Shown here one piece after another: positions 1 to 8,488 of a stretch of DNA of 49,636 bases. Made by a program: the position numbers and the translations under genes. Under the pieces are notes generated by a model. It had not been told where the DNA came from. It saw nothing but the letters and a program-made list of their open reading frames with translations, and ran no database searches. Every line of letters begins with the position of its first letter. The first letter of the stretch is position 1. Origin of the DNA: DASPOJ01 sp050014395 (GTDB taxonomy: Bacteria > Acidobacteriota > Terriglobia > Acidiferrales > UBA7541); contig JBEKDK010000010.1 of assembly GCA_050014395.1 (NCBI GenBank), positions 1 through 49,636 of the forward strand. The letters run 5' to 3'.

Positions 1-560
1 TACAACTTGAGCCGCCTCTACCACCAGACGAACTAACCTCCGCCCGATTCTCGCGGAGAAGCCGCCAACAAATCGCGCACCCCTTCGATCTCCTGCCGTG
101 AGCTTGTTCTCACGCACACTCTCTGGGGCTCCCCCAGGCTCTTTTTGTGACCCGGGCAACGGAGAGTGGAGAGCTGTAGGGCGAGAAACGGAAGCTGGAG
201 GCTGGACAAGGCAGGCGGGAAAAAGAGGCGAGCAGGCGTGGGGCACACACGAGTACAACGGCGCCAATCGGGAGATTGGCGTTCCCATAAGTCGCTCGGA
301 GCAACACGCACGCAAGGGGCGGCATCTGATACACTTCCGGGTGGAGTATGGGGATAGTGAGGGCTTGTTGCTGTCGGGCTGCGGCAGAGAGGTCCTTCGC
401 TGCGCTCAGGACTCGCCCGCCGCGGCGGGGTCGGATGCTCGGTTGACTTGATTTGGGGGCGGTGGTATCAAAGCCGGTCAACCTGACAGGGAATTTCGGA
501 GTGCCTCGCCGGTTACAGCCCGCACCCGTTAGCGCCCGCCAGAAAAGGGAGTGGTTGCGA
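1..560. other. No convincing complete gene; possible last codons of an upstream CDS
   Basis: The first 36 bases, read in frame 1, give YNLSRLYHQTN followed by TAA. This could be the C-terminus of a gene that lies outside the window, but eleven residues cannot identify it. The rest of the stretch has open frames on both strands with no recognisable domain and arginine/serine/proline-rich translations typical of shadow frames in G+C-rich DNA. It probably holds the promoter of the lipoprotein gene that follows, but I cannot point to a convincing -35/-10 pair. Confidence 0.3.
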
Positions 561-1985
561 ATGCGTCGTCGGTGGATCGTGCTGCTCGGAATGGCTGCGG
601 CCGTGGTGTTCGCGGGCGGCTGCAATGATTTCAATACGACGATCGGGACGCCGTCAAACTCCACCACGATTTCGGCGCTTTCGCCAACGGGCGTAAATGC
701 CGGCGCGGGCGGCTTCACGCTTTATGTGCTGGGCAGCAGCTTCACGAACACTTCGGTGGTGCAGTGGAACGGCAGCACGCGCGTGACGACGTACCTGAGT
801 GCGGACGAACTCGGCGCGCAGATCCTGGCCAGCGACCTCACAACTCCGCAGACCGCGAACATCCAGGTGTACACGCCGGGAACGGCGCAGAGCGATCCGC
901 TGGATGGAATCAACGTCATCGCCACGTCGAACGTGTTGCAGTTCACTATTCAGGCCGCGCCGCCGCCGCTGCCGGTGATCACTTCGGTTTCGCCTGCGAG
1001 CGAGGTGGCGGGCAGCGTGGCCCTCGGCAGCACGTTTACCTTGCGCGTGTTGGGCACGGGATTCGCAACCGGCTCGCTAGTTTATTGGAACGGCAGCCAA
1101 GTCGTTTCGTACACGTATACTCCGCAAACCGGATGCGTCGTGGGAACGGCCAACGAAACGACATATGTGAGCGCGACGGAAGTGGACGCGAGCGTATCGG
1201 GCTGTCTGATTCAGACAGCGGGGACCGAGCGCATCACGGTTTTCAATCCGGCGACGGGGACTCCACCGACCGGCGGCGGGAGTTCAAATACGTGGTCGTT
1301 TTCGGTGACCAGCGCTGGGGGCGGCAACGCGCGAACCGAGGCTGCGATGGCCGGCGCGGCTGCGGCGACGACGCTTTCGCCGGCAACCAGCGCGGATACG
1401 CGATACGTCGCGTTTGCCGCGCCCGTTCCGGATCCAACTGCGGACGCGAGCACGGGCACTGACAATATTTATGTGCGCGATACGTGCACGGGCGCGCCGG
1501 CTGCGGCGAATTGCACTCCGGCGACGACGCTGATTTCCGTGGCGGCGGATGGAACTTCGGCGGCGGATGCGGCGAGTGAATCGCCATCGATCAGCGCGGA
1601 TGGGCGCTACGTCGCGTTTGTATCGCTGGCGGATAATTTGGTGGCGGGCGGAGCGAGCGGATTCGGCGATATCTACGTGCGCGACACCTGCACGGGCGCG
1701 CCGGCCGCGGCGAATTGCACGCCGGCGACCACGCTGATTTCCCTCGCGCCGGATGGATCGTTGGCGAATGGCGCCAGCGATTCGCCGTCGATCAGCGCGA
1801 GCGGGCGCTACGTGGTGTTTTCATCGCTGGCGACAAATTTGGTGGCGGGAACGGCGGCATCGTCGCAGCCGCAGATTTATCTGCGCGATCTGTGCGTAGG
1901 AGCGGCCGCGGGCTGCCAGGTATCGACGACGCAAATTTCAATTTCGAGTTCTTCAGCCGCGAATTCGGCAGGCAGCAGCCCGTAA
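561..1985 (+). CDS. IPT/TIG-domain lipoprotein with TolB-like (PD40) repeats
   Basis: Predicted cell-envelope lipoprotein of 474 residues. The ATG at 561 is chosen over an in-frame TTG at 453 because it directly starts a lipoprotein signal peptide: a basic MRRRW, a hydrophobic run, then the lipobox FAGGC. Two IPT/TIG-like beta-sandwich segments follow (roughly residues 35-130 and 135-240, with phrases such as SPTGVNAGAGGFTLYVLGSS and ISSVSPASE-like turns). The C-terminal half contains about three copies of a unit with YVRDTC, TTLIS and SPSIS(A)xGRYV, resembling the blades of TolB/PD40 propellers. The protein stops at AGSSP, just where the next SIS-x-GRYVAF strand should begin, so it may be C-terminally truncated. 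Such proteins usually bind ligands or other surface molecules; the partner is unknown. It converges with modC. Confidence 0.75.
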   Translation: MRRRWIVLLGMAAAVVFAGGCNDFNTTIGTPSNSTTISALSPTGVNAGAGGFTLYVLGSSFTNTSVVQWNGSTRVTTYLSADELGAQILASDLTTPQTANIQVYTPGTAQSDPLDGINVIATSNVLQFTIQAAPPPLPVITSVSPASEVAGSVALGSTFTLRVLGTGFATGSLVYWNGSQVVSYTYTPQTGCVVGTANETTYVSATEVDASVSGCLIQTAGTERITVFNPATGTPPTGGGSSNTWSFSVTSAGGGNARTEAAMAGAAAATTLSPATSADTRYVAFAAPVPDPTADASTGTDNIYVRDTCTGAPAAANCTPATTLISVAADGTSAADAASESPSISADGRYVAFVSLADNLVAGGASGFGDIYVRDTCTGAPAAANCTPATTLISLAPDGSLANGASDSPSISASGRYVVFSSLATNLVAGTAASSQPQIYLRDLCVGAAAGCQVSTTQISISSSSAANSAGSSP

Positions 1986-2036
1986 GAAATCTGCGGAATC
2001 GTTTCCACTCAATCGCGAAAACCTAGTTGTCTAGAG

Positions 2037-3128
2037 TCAGTCCGGCAAAAGAAAAAGTCTGTCGGCGGAAAGTTCCACACGCCACGGCTGCGGTTCGTTC
2101 TTGAAGGTTTCCCACACATCTTTGGAGATTTCGGCTTGCACGTGGAAGTCGGAGCTGTTTGCCGCCGGCGCGTGCAAGTGCAAGTAGAGCGTGACACGGA
2201 AGGGCGCTTCCGTCGCGGCCGCGAGCCAGCATGGGAACGAGTTTTCGCTGACGCCCGGCACTAGATTGGACGCGTCGGCGGCGTGAACGCGAATGTGATG
2301 CGCGCGAATCGCGATGTGGCCCAGCGTCGCGGGCGTCGATTGTGCAACGCGCAATTTGCATCCCCAATCGAGCGCTTCAATTCTGCCGTCTGCTGCGGCG
2401 CGTGCGGCGGAGAAGTTCTTGCAGCCAGTGAGCCGCGCGACCTGAAATCCTGGCGGATGACGAAACAGATCTTCTTTCGGGCCCGCAGCGACGATTTTCC
2501 CGTCCGCGAGCACGATCAATTCACCGCAGAAGCGATACGCTTCCTCGAGATTGTGGCTGACGAACAAAGCTGCGCCGCGATAACCCGCCAGAGCTTCGCG
2601 CAATTCCCTTTCGATTTCGCCGCGCAAGTGCGCATCGAGAGCGGAAAACGGCTCGTCGAGCAGCAATGCTTGCGGCTCCGGCGCCAGCGCGCGTGCGAGG
2701 GCGACGCGCTGCTGCTGGCCGCCGGAGAGCGCAGCGGGGTAGCGCGCTTCGAGGCCTTCGAGATGCACCGCTTCGATTTGGCGCGCAATGCGGCGATCGC
2801 TCTCGTCGCGCGGCAGCCCGCGCATTCCGAAGGCGATATTTTCCGCGACGCTGAGATGCGGAAACAGCGCGTAATTCTGGAATAGCAGGCCGACGCGGCG
2901 ATCGCGGCTGGGGCAATCGACGCCGCTGGCGGAATCGAACAGCACGCGCCCGTCGAGCGAGATGCGGCCGCGATCGGGGCGCTCGAGACCCGCGATGGTG
3001 CGCAGTGTCAGGCTTTTGCCGGCTCCGGATGGTCCGAGGATGCCGAGCGGCGCGCCGGATGCGCGGAATGCGACTTCGAGGCGAAAGCCGCCGGGCAATC
3101 TCTTCTCGATTTGGACGTCGAGTTCCAC
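2037..3128 (-). CDS. modC: Molybdate ABC transporter, ATP-binding protein ModC
   Basis: ATPase subunit that powers molybdate import at the cytoplasmic face of ModB. The GTG at 3128 (363 residues) is preferred over the longer open frame because the product then starts with VELDVQIEKRLPGGF, as in ModC proteins, and sits 7 bases after modB. Visible motifs: Walker A GPSGAGKS (about 32-39), Q-loop Q84, ABC signature LSGGQQQ (about 134-140), Walker B ALLLDEP (about 154-160) and the switch histidine in SHNLEEA (about 192). The C-terminal third (HIAIRAHHIRVHAAD onward) fits a TOBE/molybdate-binding domain. It is the last gene of the lipA-modA-modB-modC run. Closely related CysA/PotA ATPases are alternatives, but the operon context decides. 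Confidence 0.9.
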   Translation of the reverse strand: MELDVQIEKRLPGGFRLEVAFRASGAPLGILGPSGAGKSLTLRTIAGLERPDRGRISLDGRVLFDSASGVDCPSRDRRVGLLFQNYALFPHLSVAENIAFGMRGLPRDESDRRIARQIEAVHLEGLEARYPAALSGGQQQRVALARALAPEPQALLLDEPFSALDAHLRGEIERELREALAGYRGAALFVSHNLEEAYRFCGELIVLADGKIVAAGPKEDLFRHPPGFQVARLTGCKNFSAARAAADGRIEALDWGCKLRVAQSTPATLGHIAIRAHHIRVHAADASNLVPGVSENSFPCWLAAATEAPFRVTLYLHLHAPAANSSDFHVQAEISKDVWETFKNEPQPWRVELSADRLFLLPD

Positions 3129-3135
3129 TGAATCT

Positions 3136-3816
3136 CTATTTCTCCGGAATGTGCCGGCGCCGCGCGGCGCGCGCCCACACGCCGAGCGCGATGAGCACGG
3201 CAAACGAAACAAACAAAACCACCATCACGGCGCCGAGAGCTTGGCGCATTTGGCCCGCTTCGATATCGAAATAAATCGCGAGCGGCAAAGTCTCTGTGCG
3301 GCCGGGGATATCACCGGCGAGCATCACAGTGGTGCCAAATTCGCCGAGCGCGCGAGCGAAGGCCAGCGTCGCGCCGGCGAAAATTCCGGGCGCGGCCAGT
3401 GGCAGCGTGATGCGGCGAAAGACGCGCCACTCCGATGCGCCGAGGGTGCGCGCGGCGTCGCCCAGCGCAGGCTCGACCTGTGCGAATGCGCCGCGCGACG
3501 TAACGTAAACCAATGGAAACGAAACCACCGCCGCGGCGATTACCGTTGCCGGCCAGGAGAAAACCACGATCGCGCCGAAATGCAGAAGAAGGCGCCCGAG
3601 CGGGCCGTTGCGGCCGAACAAAAGCAGAAGGAAAAACCCGACGGCTGTCGGCGGGAGGATCAACGGAAGCAAGCACAGCGCGTCGAGCAGGCCGCCGAAT
3701 GCGCGGCGTTTTCGATCGCGCCATTGGGCCGCGGCCACACCGAGCACGAGCGCGATCGCCGTCGCCGCGAACGACGTCTTGAGCGAAATCCAGACGGGAG
3801 CGAAATCGAAGGACAT
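3136..3816 (-). CDS. modB: Molybdate ABC transporter permease ModB
   Basis: Integral membrane permease of 226 residues when started at the ATG at 3816 (MSFDFAPVWISLKTSF), 13 bases after the modA stop; longer upstream extensions overlap modA and look unnatural. It shows five to six hydrophobic segments and the ABC permease EAA loop, seen as DAARTLGASEWRVFRRITLP followed by LAAPGIFAGATLAFARALGEFG. The GEFG ending is typical of ModB/CysU-type permeases. It carries molybdate across the inner membrane with ModC as motor and ModA as periplasmic binder. Confidence 0.92.
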   Translation of the reverse strand: MSFDFAPVWISLKTSFAATAIALVLGVAAAQWRDRKRRAFGGLLDALCLLPLILPPTAVGFFLLLLFGRNGPLGRLLLHFGAIVVFSWPATVIAAAVVSFPLVYVTSRGAFAQVEPALGDAARTLGASEWRVFRRITLPLAAPGIFAGATLAFARALGEFGTTVMLAGDIPGRTETLPLAIYFDIEAGQMRQALGAVMVVLFVSFAVLIALGVWARAARRRHIPEK

Positions 3817-3829
3817 CGAGAGAGGCGCG

Positions 3830-4642
3830 TCAGGGAGCGGCCACGCCGAAACCGTAACGCACAAAGACGGCGCGGGCGGCGTCACTTTGCAGGAAGTGCA
3901 GATAATTTTCGGCGTCGGCCGCGTGCGCCGAAGATTTCAGCACAGCCGCGGGATAGACGATGTGCGGCGCGATATCGGCCTGCGCTTCGGCAGCGATGCG
4001 CACGCGTGACGAAATTTTCGCGTCTGTGGCGTACACGATGCCGGCATCGGCGCTGCCGGTTTCAACGTAGGCCAGCACTTGGCGGACGTCGCTGGCCAAA
4101 ACTGCCTTGCGGCGCACCGCGTCGTAAATGCCGAGCGCGGTGAGCACCTGCTGCGCGTAGACACCCGCCGGGACGCTGCGAGGATTGCCCAGCGCAATCG
4201 TGCCAACATCCGCGCGCAATAGATCCTGAAAACTTCTGATGTTGCCGATGCCTCGATAGCCCTTGGGCACGATGAGCACCAGGCGATTCGTGAGCAGATC
4301 GGCGCGCGTGCCCGGCCGCAGCAAATCCTTTGACGCCAGCGCATTCATCTCTTCGGGCGCGGCGGAAATGAAAACGTCCGCGGGCGCGCCTTGCTCGATT
4401 TGCGTTTCGAGAGTGCCGGAGCCGCCGAGATTGAGCGAGACGAAAACGTTCGGGTGCTGCTTGTGAAAAAGGTCGTTAACTTCCACGAGGGCGTCTTTCA
4501 AGCTGGCGGCGGCGGACACCAACAATTCAACGCGCTGCGGTTGGGGCGGCGCGGCCGACACAGCGGCGGCGACCGCAAGCGCGGCGAGCATCAAGCACGG
4601 GAGGATTTTCGATCGTTGCATTGTGTGGGGGCGCGTGGTCAT
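3830..4642 (-). CDS. modA: Molybdate-binding periplasmic protein ModA
   Basis: Substrate-binding component of the molybdate transporter, 270 residues. The N-terminus has a signal peptide (basic start, then a hydrophobic Leu/Ala run ending near VSAAPP). The mature part has the ModA hallmarks VSAAASLKDAL, LGGSGTLETQIEQGAPADVFISA and a late segment with TGSADAGIVYATDA. The start at 4642 is preceded by AGGACG; an internal ATG at 4621 would also leave a usable signal peptide. It begins 12 bases after the lipA stop on the same strand. No modE regulator is adjacent. Imported molybdate feeds molybdenum-cofactor synthesis. Confidence 0.92.
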   Translation of the reverse strand: MTTRPHTMQRSKILPCLMLAALAVAAAVSAAPPQPQRVELLVSAAASLKDALVEVNDLFHKQHPNVFVSLNLGGSGTLETQIEQGAPADVFISAAPEEMNALASKDLLRPGTRADLLTNRLVLIVPKGYRGIGNIRSFQDLLRADVGTIALGNPRSVPAGVYAQQVLTALGIYDAVRRKAVLASDVRQVLAYVETGSADAGIVYATDAKISSRVRIAAEAQADIAPHIVYPAAVLKSSAHAADAENYLHFLQSDAARAVFVRYGFGVAAP

Positions 4643-4654
4643 GCGGCCCGCGTC

Positions 4655-5575
4655 CTAGACGGCGGACGCCGCTTGCTCGAATGCGTGGTAAGAAGAGCGC
4701 ACCAGTGGGCCGGACTCCACGTGGCGGAAGCCGATTCGCTCGCCAAATTCCTTATACTCGGCGAATTCGTCGGGATGCACGAAGCGGAGCACCGGCAAAT
4801 GTTCCGGCGTGGGCTGCAAATATTGGCCGAGGGTGAGGATGTCGGTGCCCTGGCGAGCCAGGTCTTCGATCGCGGCGAGCACTTCCTCGCGCCGCTCGCC
4901 CAGGCCGAGCATCATGCCGGTCTTGGTCGGCGTGTTCGGCGAAATCTGCTTTACGCGCAGTAACAATTCCAGCGAGCGCTCGTAGAGTGCGCCGCGGCGG
5001 ACTTGCGAATACAGGCGCGGCACGGTTTCGGTGTTGTGATTCAGGACGTCGGGCCGCGCGTCGAGCACGGTTTCGAGCGCCGGCCACACGCCGCGAAAAT
5101 CTGGGATTAGCACTTCGACCTTGCAGCCAGCAACGCGCTCGCGAATCGCGCGGATTGTGCCGGCGAAAATCGCGGCGCCGCCATCGGGCTGATCGTCGCG
5201 ATTCACCGACGTCACCACCGCGTAGCGCAGCCCCATGCGCTCGACGGCGCGGGCCACGCGCTCGGGTTCATCTGCATCCGGCGGGCCGATCGGCTTGCCC
5301 GAAGGAACTGCGCAGAATCCGCACGCGCGCGTGCAGATATTGCCGAGGATCATGAATGTGGCCGTGCGATGCTCCCAGCATTCGCCCATGTTCGGGCAGT
5401 GGGCGCTTTCGCAGACCGTGTTCAAATCGAGCGTGCGCAAGATGCGCTTCAAATCTTGATAGTTCTCGCCACCGAAAAAACGCACGCGGAGCCACGCCGG
5501 ACGCGGATGCGCTTCGGGCGCCACCGGGAGTCCCGGCGCCGGCGGGTTAGAGAGAATATGAAAGGGAGAGGCCAT
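4655..5575 (-). CDS. lipA: Lipoyl synthase LipA
   Basis: Radical-SAM enzyme that inserts two sulfur atoms into protein-bound octanoyl groups to form lipoyl cofactors of 2-oxoacid dehydrogenases and the glycine cleavage system. At 306 residues it has normal family length. The auxiliary cluster motif CESAHCPNMGEC gives cysteines 55, 60 and 66; the radical-SAM motif CTRACGFC gives cysteines 81, 85 and 88; the C-terminal RSSY (about 293-296) supplies the conserved auxiliary-cluster serine. It is divergent from lpxC across about 225 bases and is followed at 12 bases by modA, so the two may be co-transcribed. No lipB is adjacent. Confidence 0.97.
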   Translation of the reverse strand: MASPFHILSNPPAPGLPVAPEAHPRPAWLRVRFFGGENYQDLKRILRTLDLNTVCESAHCPNMGECWEHRTATFMILGNICTRACGFCAVPSGKPIGPPDADEPERVARAVERMGLRYAVVTSVNRDDQPDGGAAIFAGTIRAIRERVAGCKVEVLIPDFRGVWPALETVLDARPDVLNHNTETVPRLYSQVRRGALYERSLELLLRVKQISPNTPTKTGMMLGLGERREEVLAAIEDLARQGTDILTLGQYLQPTPEHLPVLRFVHPDEFAEYKEFGERIGFRHVESGPLVRSSYHAFEQAASAV

Positions 5576-5801
5576 CGGCTCAGGTAAGCAAAGCCTATTC
5601 TACCCAACGCGCTGAAGGCAAACAACCACCGGGCGCAGGAGGGCTGGCTGGGGGATGAGTGGCGAGAAACCACGGCTTAGGAGGACTATTGATGCAAAAT
5701 TACCACACCACAAAACCGAAACGCCCACAATCGACTGATTATAAAGGATTAACATTCTGTTTCAATGGCCCAAGAACTGCACTATCATAGTGCGAAGAAC
5801 T

Positions 5802-6722
5802 ATGCACTGGCAGACCACCATCGGGCAACCGGTCGAGACGCACGGCGTCGGTTTACATACGGCGGTGGCGAGCCGGGTGCGATTTGTTCCGGCGCCGGCG
5901 GATACGGGAATCGTTTTTCGGCGCGTGGACCTGGATGGTTTCGAGATCGAGGCGCAGGCGCGCAACGTCGCGCGGGTGAGCTACGCGACCAGCCTGATGA
6001 AGAAAGGCGTGCTGCTTTCGACGACGGAGCATGTGCTGGCTGCGCTGTACTCGTGCGGCGTGGACAACGTATACGTGGAAATCGACGCCCTGGAGTTGCC
6101 GATTCTGGACGGATCGTCGCAGCCGTTCATCGACATGCTGGAAGAGGCGGGAATCCGCAGCCTGCGCAAACGGCGCCGCTACCTGAAAGTGTTGAAGCCA
6201 TTCGAGCTGACCGAAGGCACGAAACGCATCGGAATTTATCCGGCGGAACAATTCAGCGTGCACTGCTTGGTGGATTACGCGCATCCGGCCGTGGGCCCGC
6301 AGGAGATCGCGCTGAATGTGACGCGCGAATCGTTCAGCGAAATGCTGGCGCCGGCGCGGACCTTCGGTTTTACGCGGGATTTCGATGGGCTGCGGGCGAT
6401 GGGGTTGATTCGCGGCGGCTCGCTGGAAAATGCCATCGTGCTGGACGACAATTCGATTTTGAATGGGCCTCTGCGTTTTCCGGACGAATTTGTGCGCCAC
6501 AAAGCGTTGGATTTGATCGGCGATTTGGCGCTGGTCGGAAGACCGTTGCTGGCTCGGGTGGAGGCGCACAAGGCCGGGCACGCCTCGCACACTCAATTGG
6601 TGAGCCGCCTTCTGGCCGATTCCACGCTTTGGACGGAGACGACGGATTCGGCGCCGAGCGCGCACGACGCTCTCGGCGAGACTTCGTTCCCGGCCGCGGC
6701 TCCGGCGGGCGCGACGTCCTGA
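5802..6722 (+). CDS. lpxC: UDP-3-O-acyl-N-acetylglucosamine deacetylase LpxC
   Basis: Zinc hydrolase of the committed step of lipid A synthesis, acting in the cytosol. Its presence indicates an outer membrane with LPS. The ATG at 5802 gives MHWQTTIGQPVETHGVGLHT, the usual LpxC opening, and a 306-residue product; a GTG at 5790 is a weaker alternative. Catalytic Glu76 and zinc ligand His77 lie in TTEHVLAAL, the other ligands His233 and Asp237 in HKALDLIGD, and the catalytic histidine is His260 in KAGH. The substrate-domain motif LPILDGSSQPFI is intact. The upstream region (5576-5801) is AT-rich and shared with divergent lipA. glmU, which also works on UDP-GlcNAc metabolism, lies downstream. Confidence 0.97.
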   Translation: MHWQTTIGQPVETHGVGLHTAVASRVRFVPAPADTGIVFRRVDLDGFEIEAQARNVARVSYATSLMKKGVLLSTTEHVLAALYSCGVDNVYVEIDALELPILDGSSQPFIDMLEEAGIRSLRKRRRYLKVLKPFELTEGTKRIGIYPAEQFSVHCLVDYAHPAVGPQEIALNVTRESFSEMLAPARTFGFTRDFDGLRAMGLIRGGSLENAIVLDDNSILNGPLRFPDEFVRHKALDLIGDLALVGRPLLARVEAHKAGHASHTQLVSRLLADSTLWTETTDSAPSAHDALGETSFPAAAPAGATS

Positions 6723-6784
6723 TCCCAGACGCCGGGTAGCGGAACCCCCCGCAAATTCGCTCCCCCGCAGTGTCCGTTTGGTTA

Positions 6785-6817
6785 GATTGTCAAATAGTGG
6801 GCAAATGGATTGTCAAA
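6785..6817 (+). repeat. Direct repeat GATTGTCAAA upstream of glmU
   Basis: GATTGTCAAA occurs at 6785-6794 and again at 6808-6817, 23 bases apart, about two helical turns, in the gap between lpxC and glmU. This could be a pair of regulator binding sites or a small duplication. The second copy includes a TTGTCA that could serve as a -35 element. No regulator is named by this evidence. Confidence 0.4.
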
Positions 6818-6846
6818 CGGGCGTTCTCGTCGGAGAATCATCTCCC

Positions 6847-8397
6847 ATGGTTCGATCGGACATCGCGATTGTTGTGCTCGCAGCGGGAAAGGGCACGCGG
6901 CTGAAATCCGCGCGCGCCAAGGTACTGCACGAAGTTGGCGGACGCGCGCTTGTGGATCATGTGGTGCGCGCGTGTTTGCCGCTGCGGTCGCGGGTGGTCG
7001 TGGTTGTGGTGGGCCATCAGGCGGACGAGGTCAGCGCCGCGGTGGAACCGCTTGGCGCACGCACCGTGCTGCAGGAACCGCAGCGAGGCACGGGTCACGC
7101 GCTGCTGGTTGCGCGCAAGGCGATCGCAGGCGCGCGCCACGTTTTGGTGGTGCCGGGCGATGCGCCGCTGCTGCGGCCCGAGACGCTTTCCGCGCTGGTG
7201 CGCGCGCACGAGCAGTCCGGCGCGGCGGCGACGATCCTTTCCGCTGAGGTGCCCAATCCTGCGGGCTACGGGCGGATTGTTCGCAACGATGATGGCAGTG
7301 TGGCTGCGATCGTGGAGGATTCGGCGGTCAGCGAGGAGCAGCGCGCGATTCATGAAATCAATTCGAGCACGTACTGTTTTGCGCTCGAACCGCTGTGGCC
7401 GTGCTTGGCGCAATTGAAGCCGAGCAACGCGCACCGCGAACTTTATCTGACCGACGCGATTGCGCTGCTCCGCGAGCGCGGCCAATCGGTGCAAGCCGTG
7501 CTGGCGGCGGACGCGAACCAAATTTTGGGCTGCAACACGCGCGCGGACTTGGCCACGGTGGATGGGATTCTCCGTGCGCGCAAGCGCGACGCGCTGATGG
7601 ATTCCGGCGTGACGATTCAATTGCCGGAGACGGTGCTGATCGATCCTGAAGTCACGGTGGGCGAAGACACGGTGATCGAGCCGTGCGTGCAACTGCTGGG
7701 GCGAACGCGCATCGGCGCCGGATGTGCGATCGGCACGGGAAGCGTGCTGATCGAAGCCGTGCTGGAAGATCGCGTCACGGTGAAACCGCATTCCGTGATT
7801 CGTGCGAGCCGGCTAGACCGCGGATCGAGCTGCGGGCCATTCGCGCATCTGCGTGACGGCGCGCACTTGGAAGAAAATGCGCGCGTCGGCAATTTTGTGG
7901 AAATCAAAAAGAGCAGGCTGGAGCAGGGCGCGAAGGCCATGCACCTGACGTATTTGGGCGACGCGCGCGTTGGACGCGAAACCAACATCGGCGCCGGCAC
8001 GATCACGTGCAATTACGACGGCGTGCGCAAGAATCCTACGGTGATTGGGCGGCGCGCGTTCATCGGCAGCGATTCGGCGTTGGTGGCGCCGGTGCGCATC
8101 GGGGATGGCGCGTACGTGGCAGCGGGATCCGTGATTACCGAGAATGTGCCGCCGAATGCGCTGGGTGTGGCGCGCGGACGGCAAGTGAATAAGGACGGTT
8201 GGGCCACCGCGCGGCGCCGGGAACTGGCCGCCGCGGGTTCGGCGAGCCGCGCGCGTCCGCGAAAGCGCCGCAGGCCGGCGGCGACGAAACGCGCACCACG
8301 GCGGGAAGGCGCGAAGAAGCGCGCTGCCAAAAGAAAATCCTCTCCGCGCCGCAAACCCATTCGCAAGCCGGCGCGCAAACCTTCTCGCCGCCGCTGA
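6847..8397 (+). CDS. glmU: Bifunctional GlmU (GlcNAc-1-P uridylyltransferase / GlcN-1-P acetyltransferase) with basic tail
   Basis: Makes UDP-GlcNAc, the precursor of peptidoglycan and lipid A. The ATG at 6847 has GGAGA ten bases upstream and starts MVRSDIAIVVLAAGKGTRL, the nucleotidyltransferase signature (LAAGKGTR at about 11-18); an earlier in-frame GTG at 6778 would add 23 unlikely residues. The C-terminal half is a left-handed beta-helix of hexapeptide repeats, with NIGAGTITCNYDG and IGSDSALVAPVRIGDGAYVAAGS. The family usually ends near the GVARGRQVNKDGWA motif. Here about 60 further residues follow, the last 49 of which contain 27 Lys/Arg (about 468-516), resembling histone H1-like tails. 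Both enzymatic domains look complete. Confidence 0.95.
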   Translation: MVRSDIAIVVLAAGKGTRLKSARAKVLHEVGGRALVDHVVRACLPLRSRVVVVVVGHQADEVSAAVEPLGARTVLQEPQRGTGHALLVARKAIAGARHVLVVPGDAPLLRPETLSALVRAHEQSGAAATILSAEVPNPAGYGRIVRNDDGSVAAIVEDSAVSEEQRAIHEINSSTYCFALEPLWPCLAQLKPSNAHRELYLTDAIALLRERGQSVQAVLAADANQILGCNTRADLATVDGILRARKRDALMDSGVTIQLPETVLIDPEVTVGEDTVIEPCVQLLGRTRIGAGCAIGTGSVLIEAVLEDRVTVKPHSVIRASRLDRGSSCGPFAHLRDGAHLEENARVGNFVEIKKSRLEQGAKAMHLTYLGDARVGRETNIGAGTITCNYDGVRKNPTVIGRRAFIGSDSALVAPVRIGDGAYVAAGSVITENVPPNALGVARGRQVNKDGWATARRRELAAAGSASRARPRKRRRPAATKRAPRREGAKKRAAKRKSSPRRKPIRKPARKPSRRR

Positions 8398-8453
8398 CAG
8401 CGACGCGCGCCCGCCACCGCGAGCAGGCGCGAAATTTCTGGTTCGCGCGGCTG

Positions 8454-8478
8454 TGTTACAATGAACACTCCCGGAGGG
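8454..8478 (+). promoter_or_regulatory. Extended -10 promoter and ribosome binding site of purQ
   Basis: TGT-TACAAT (8454-8462) resembles an extended -10 element; no good -35 is visible 16-18 bases upstream. A strong GGAGGG (8473-8478) lies ten bases before the purQ ATG at 8489. Together they suggest that the purine cluster starts its own transcript here, separate from glmU. Call made by eye. Confidence 0.45.
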
Positions 8479-8488
8479 CGCGAACAGA

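Noticed and set aside
110..718. 202-codon minus-strand frame at the window start
   Set aside because: No domain, proline/arginine/serine-rich, and overlaps the signal peptide region of the lipoprotein gene.
5740..5745. TATAAA upstream of lpxC as a -10
   Set aside because: No -35 at a suitable distance and the element may equally belong to the divergent lipA; recorded only as AT-rich DNA.
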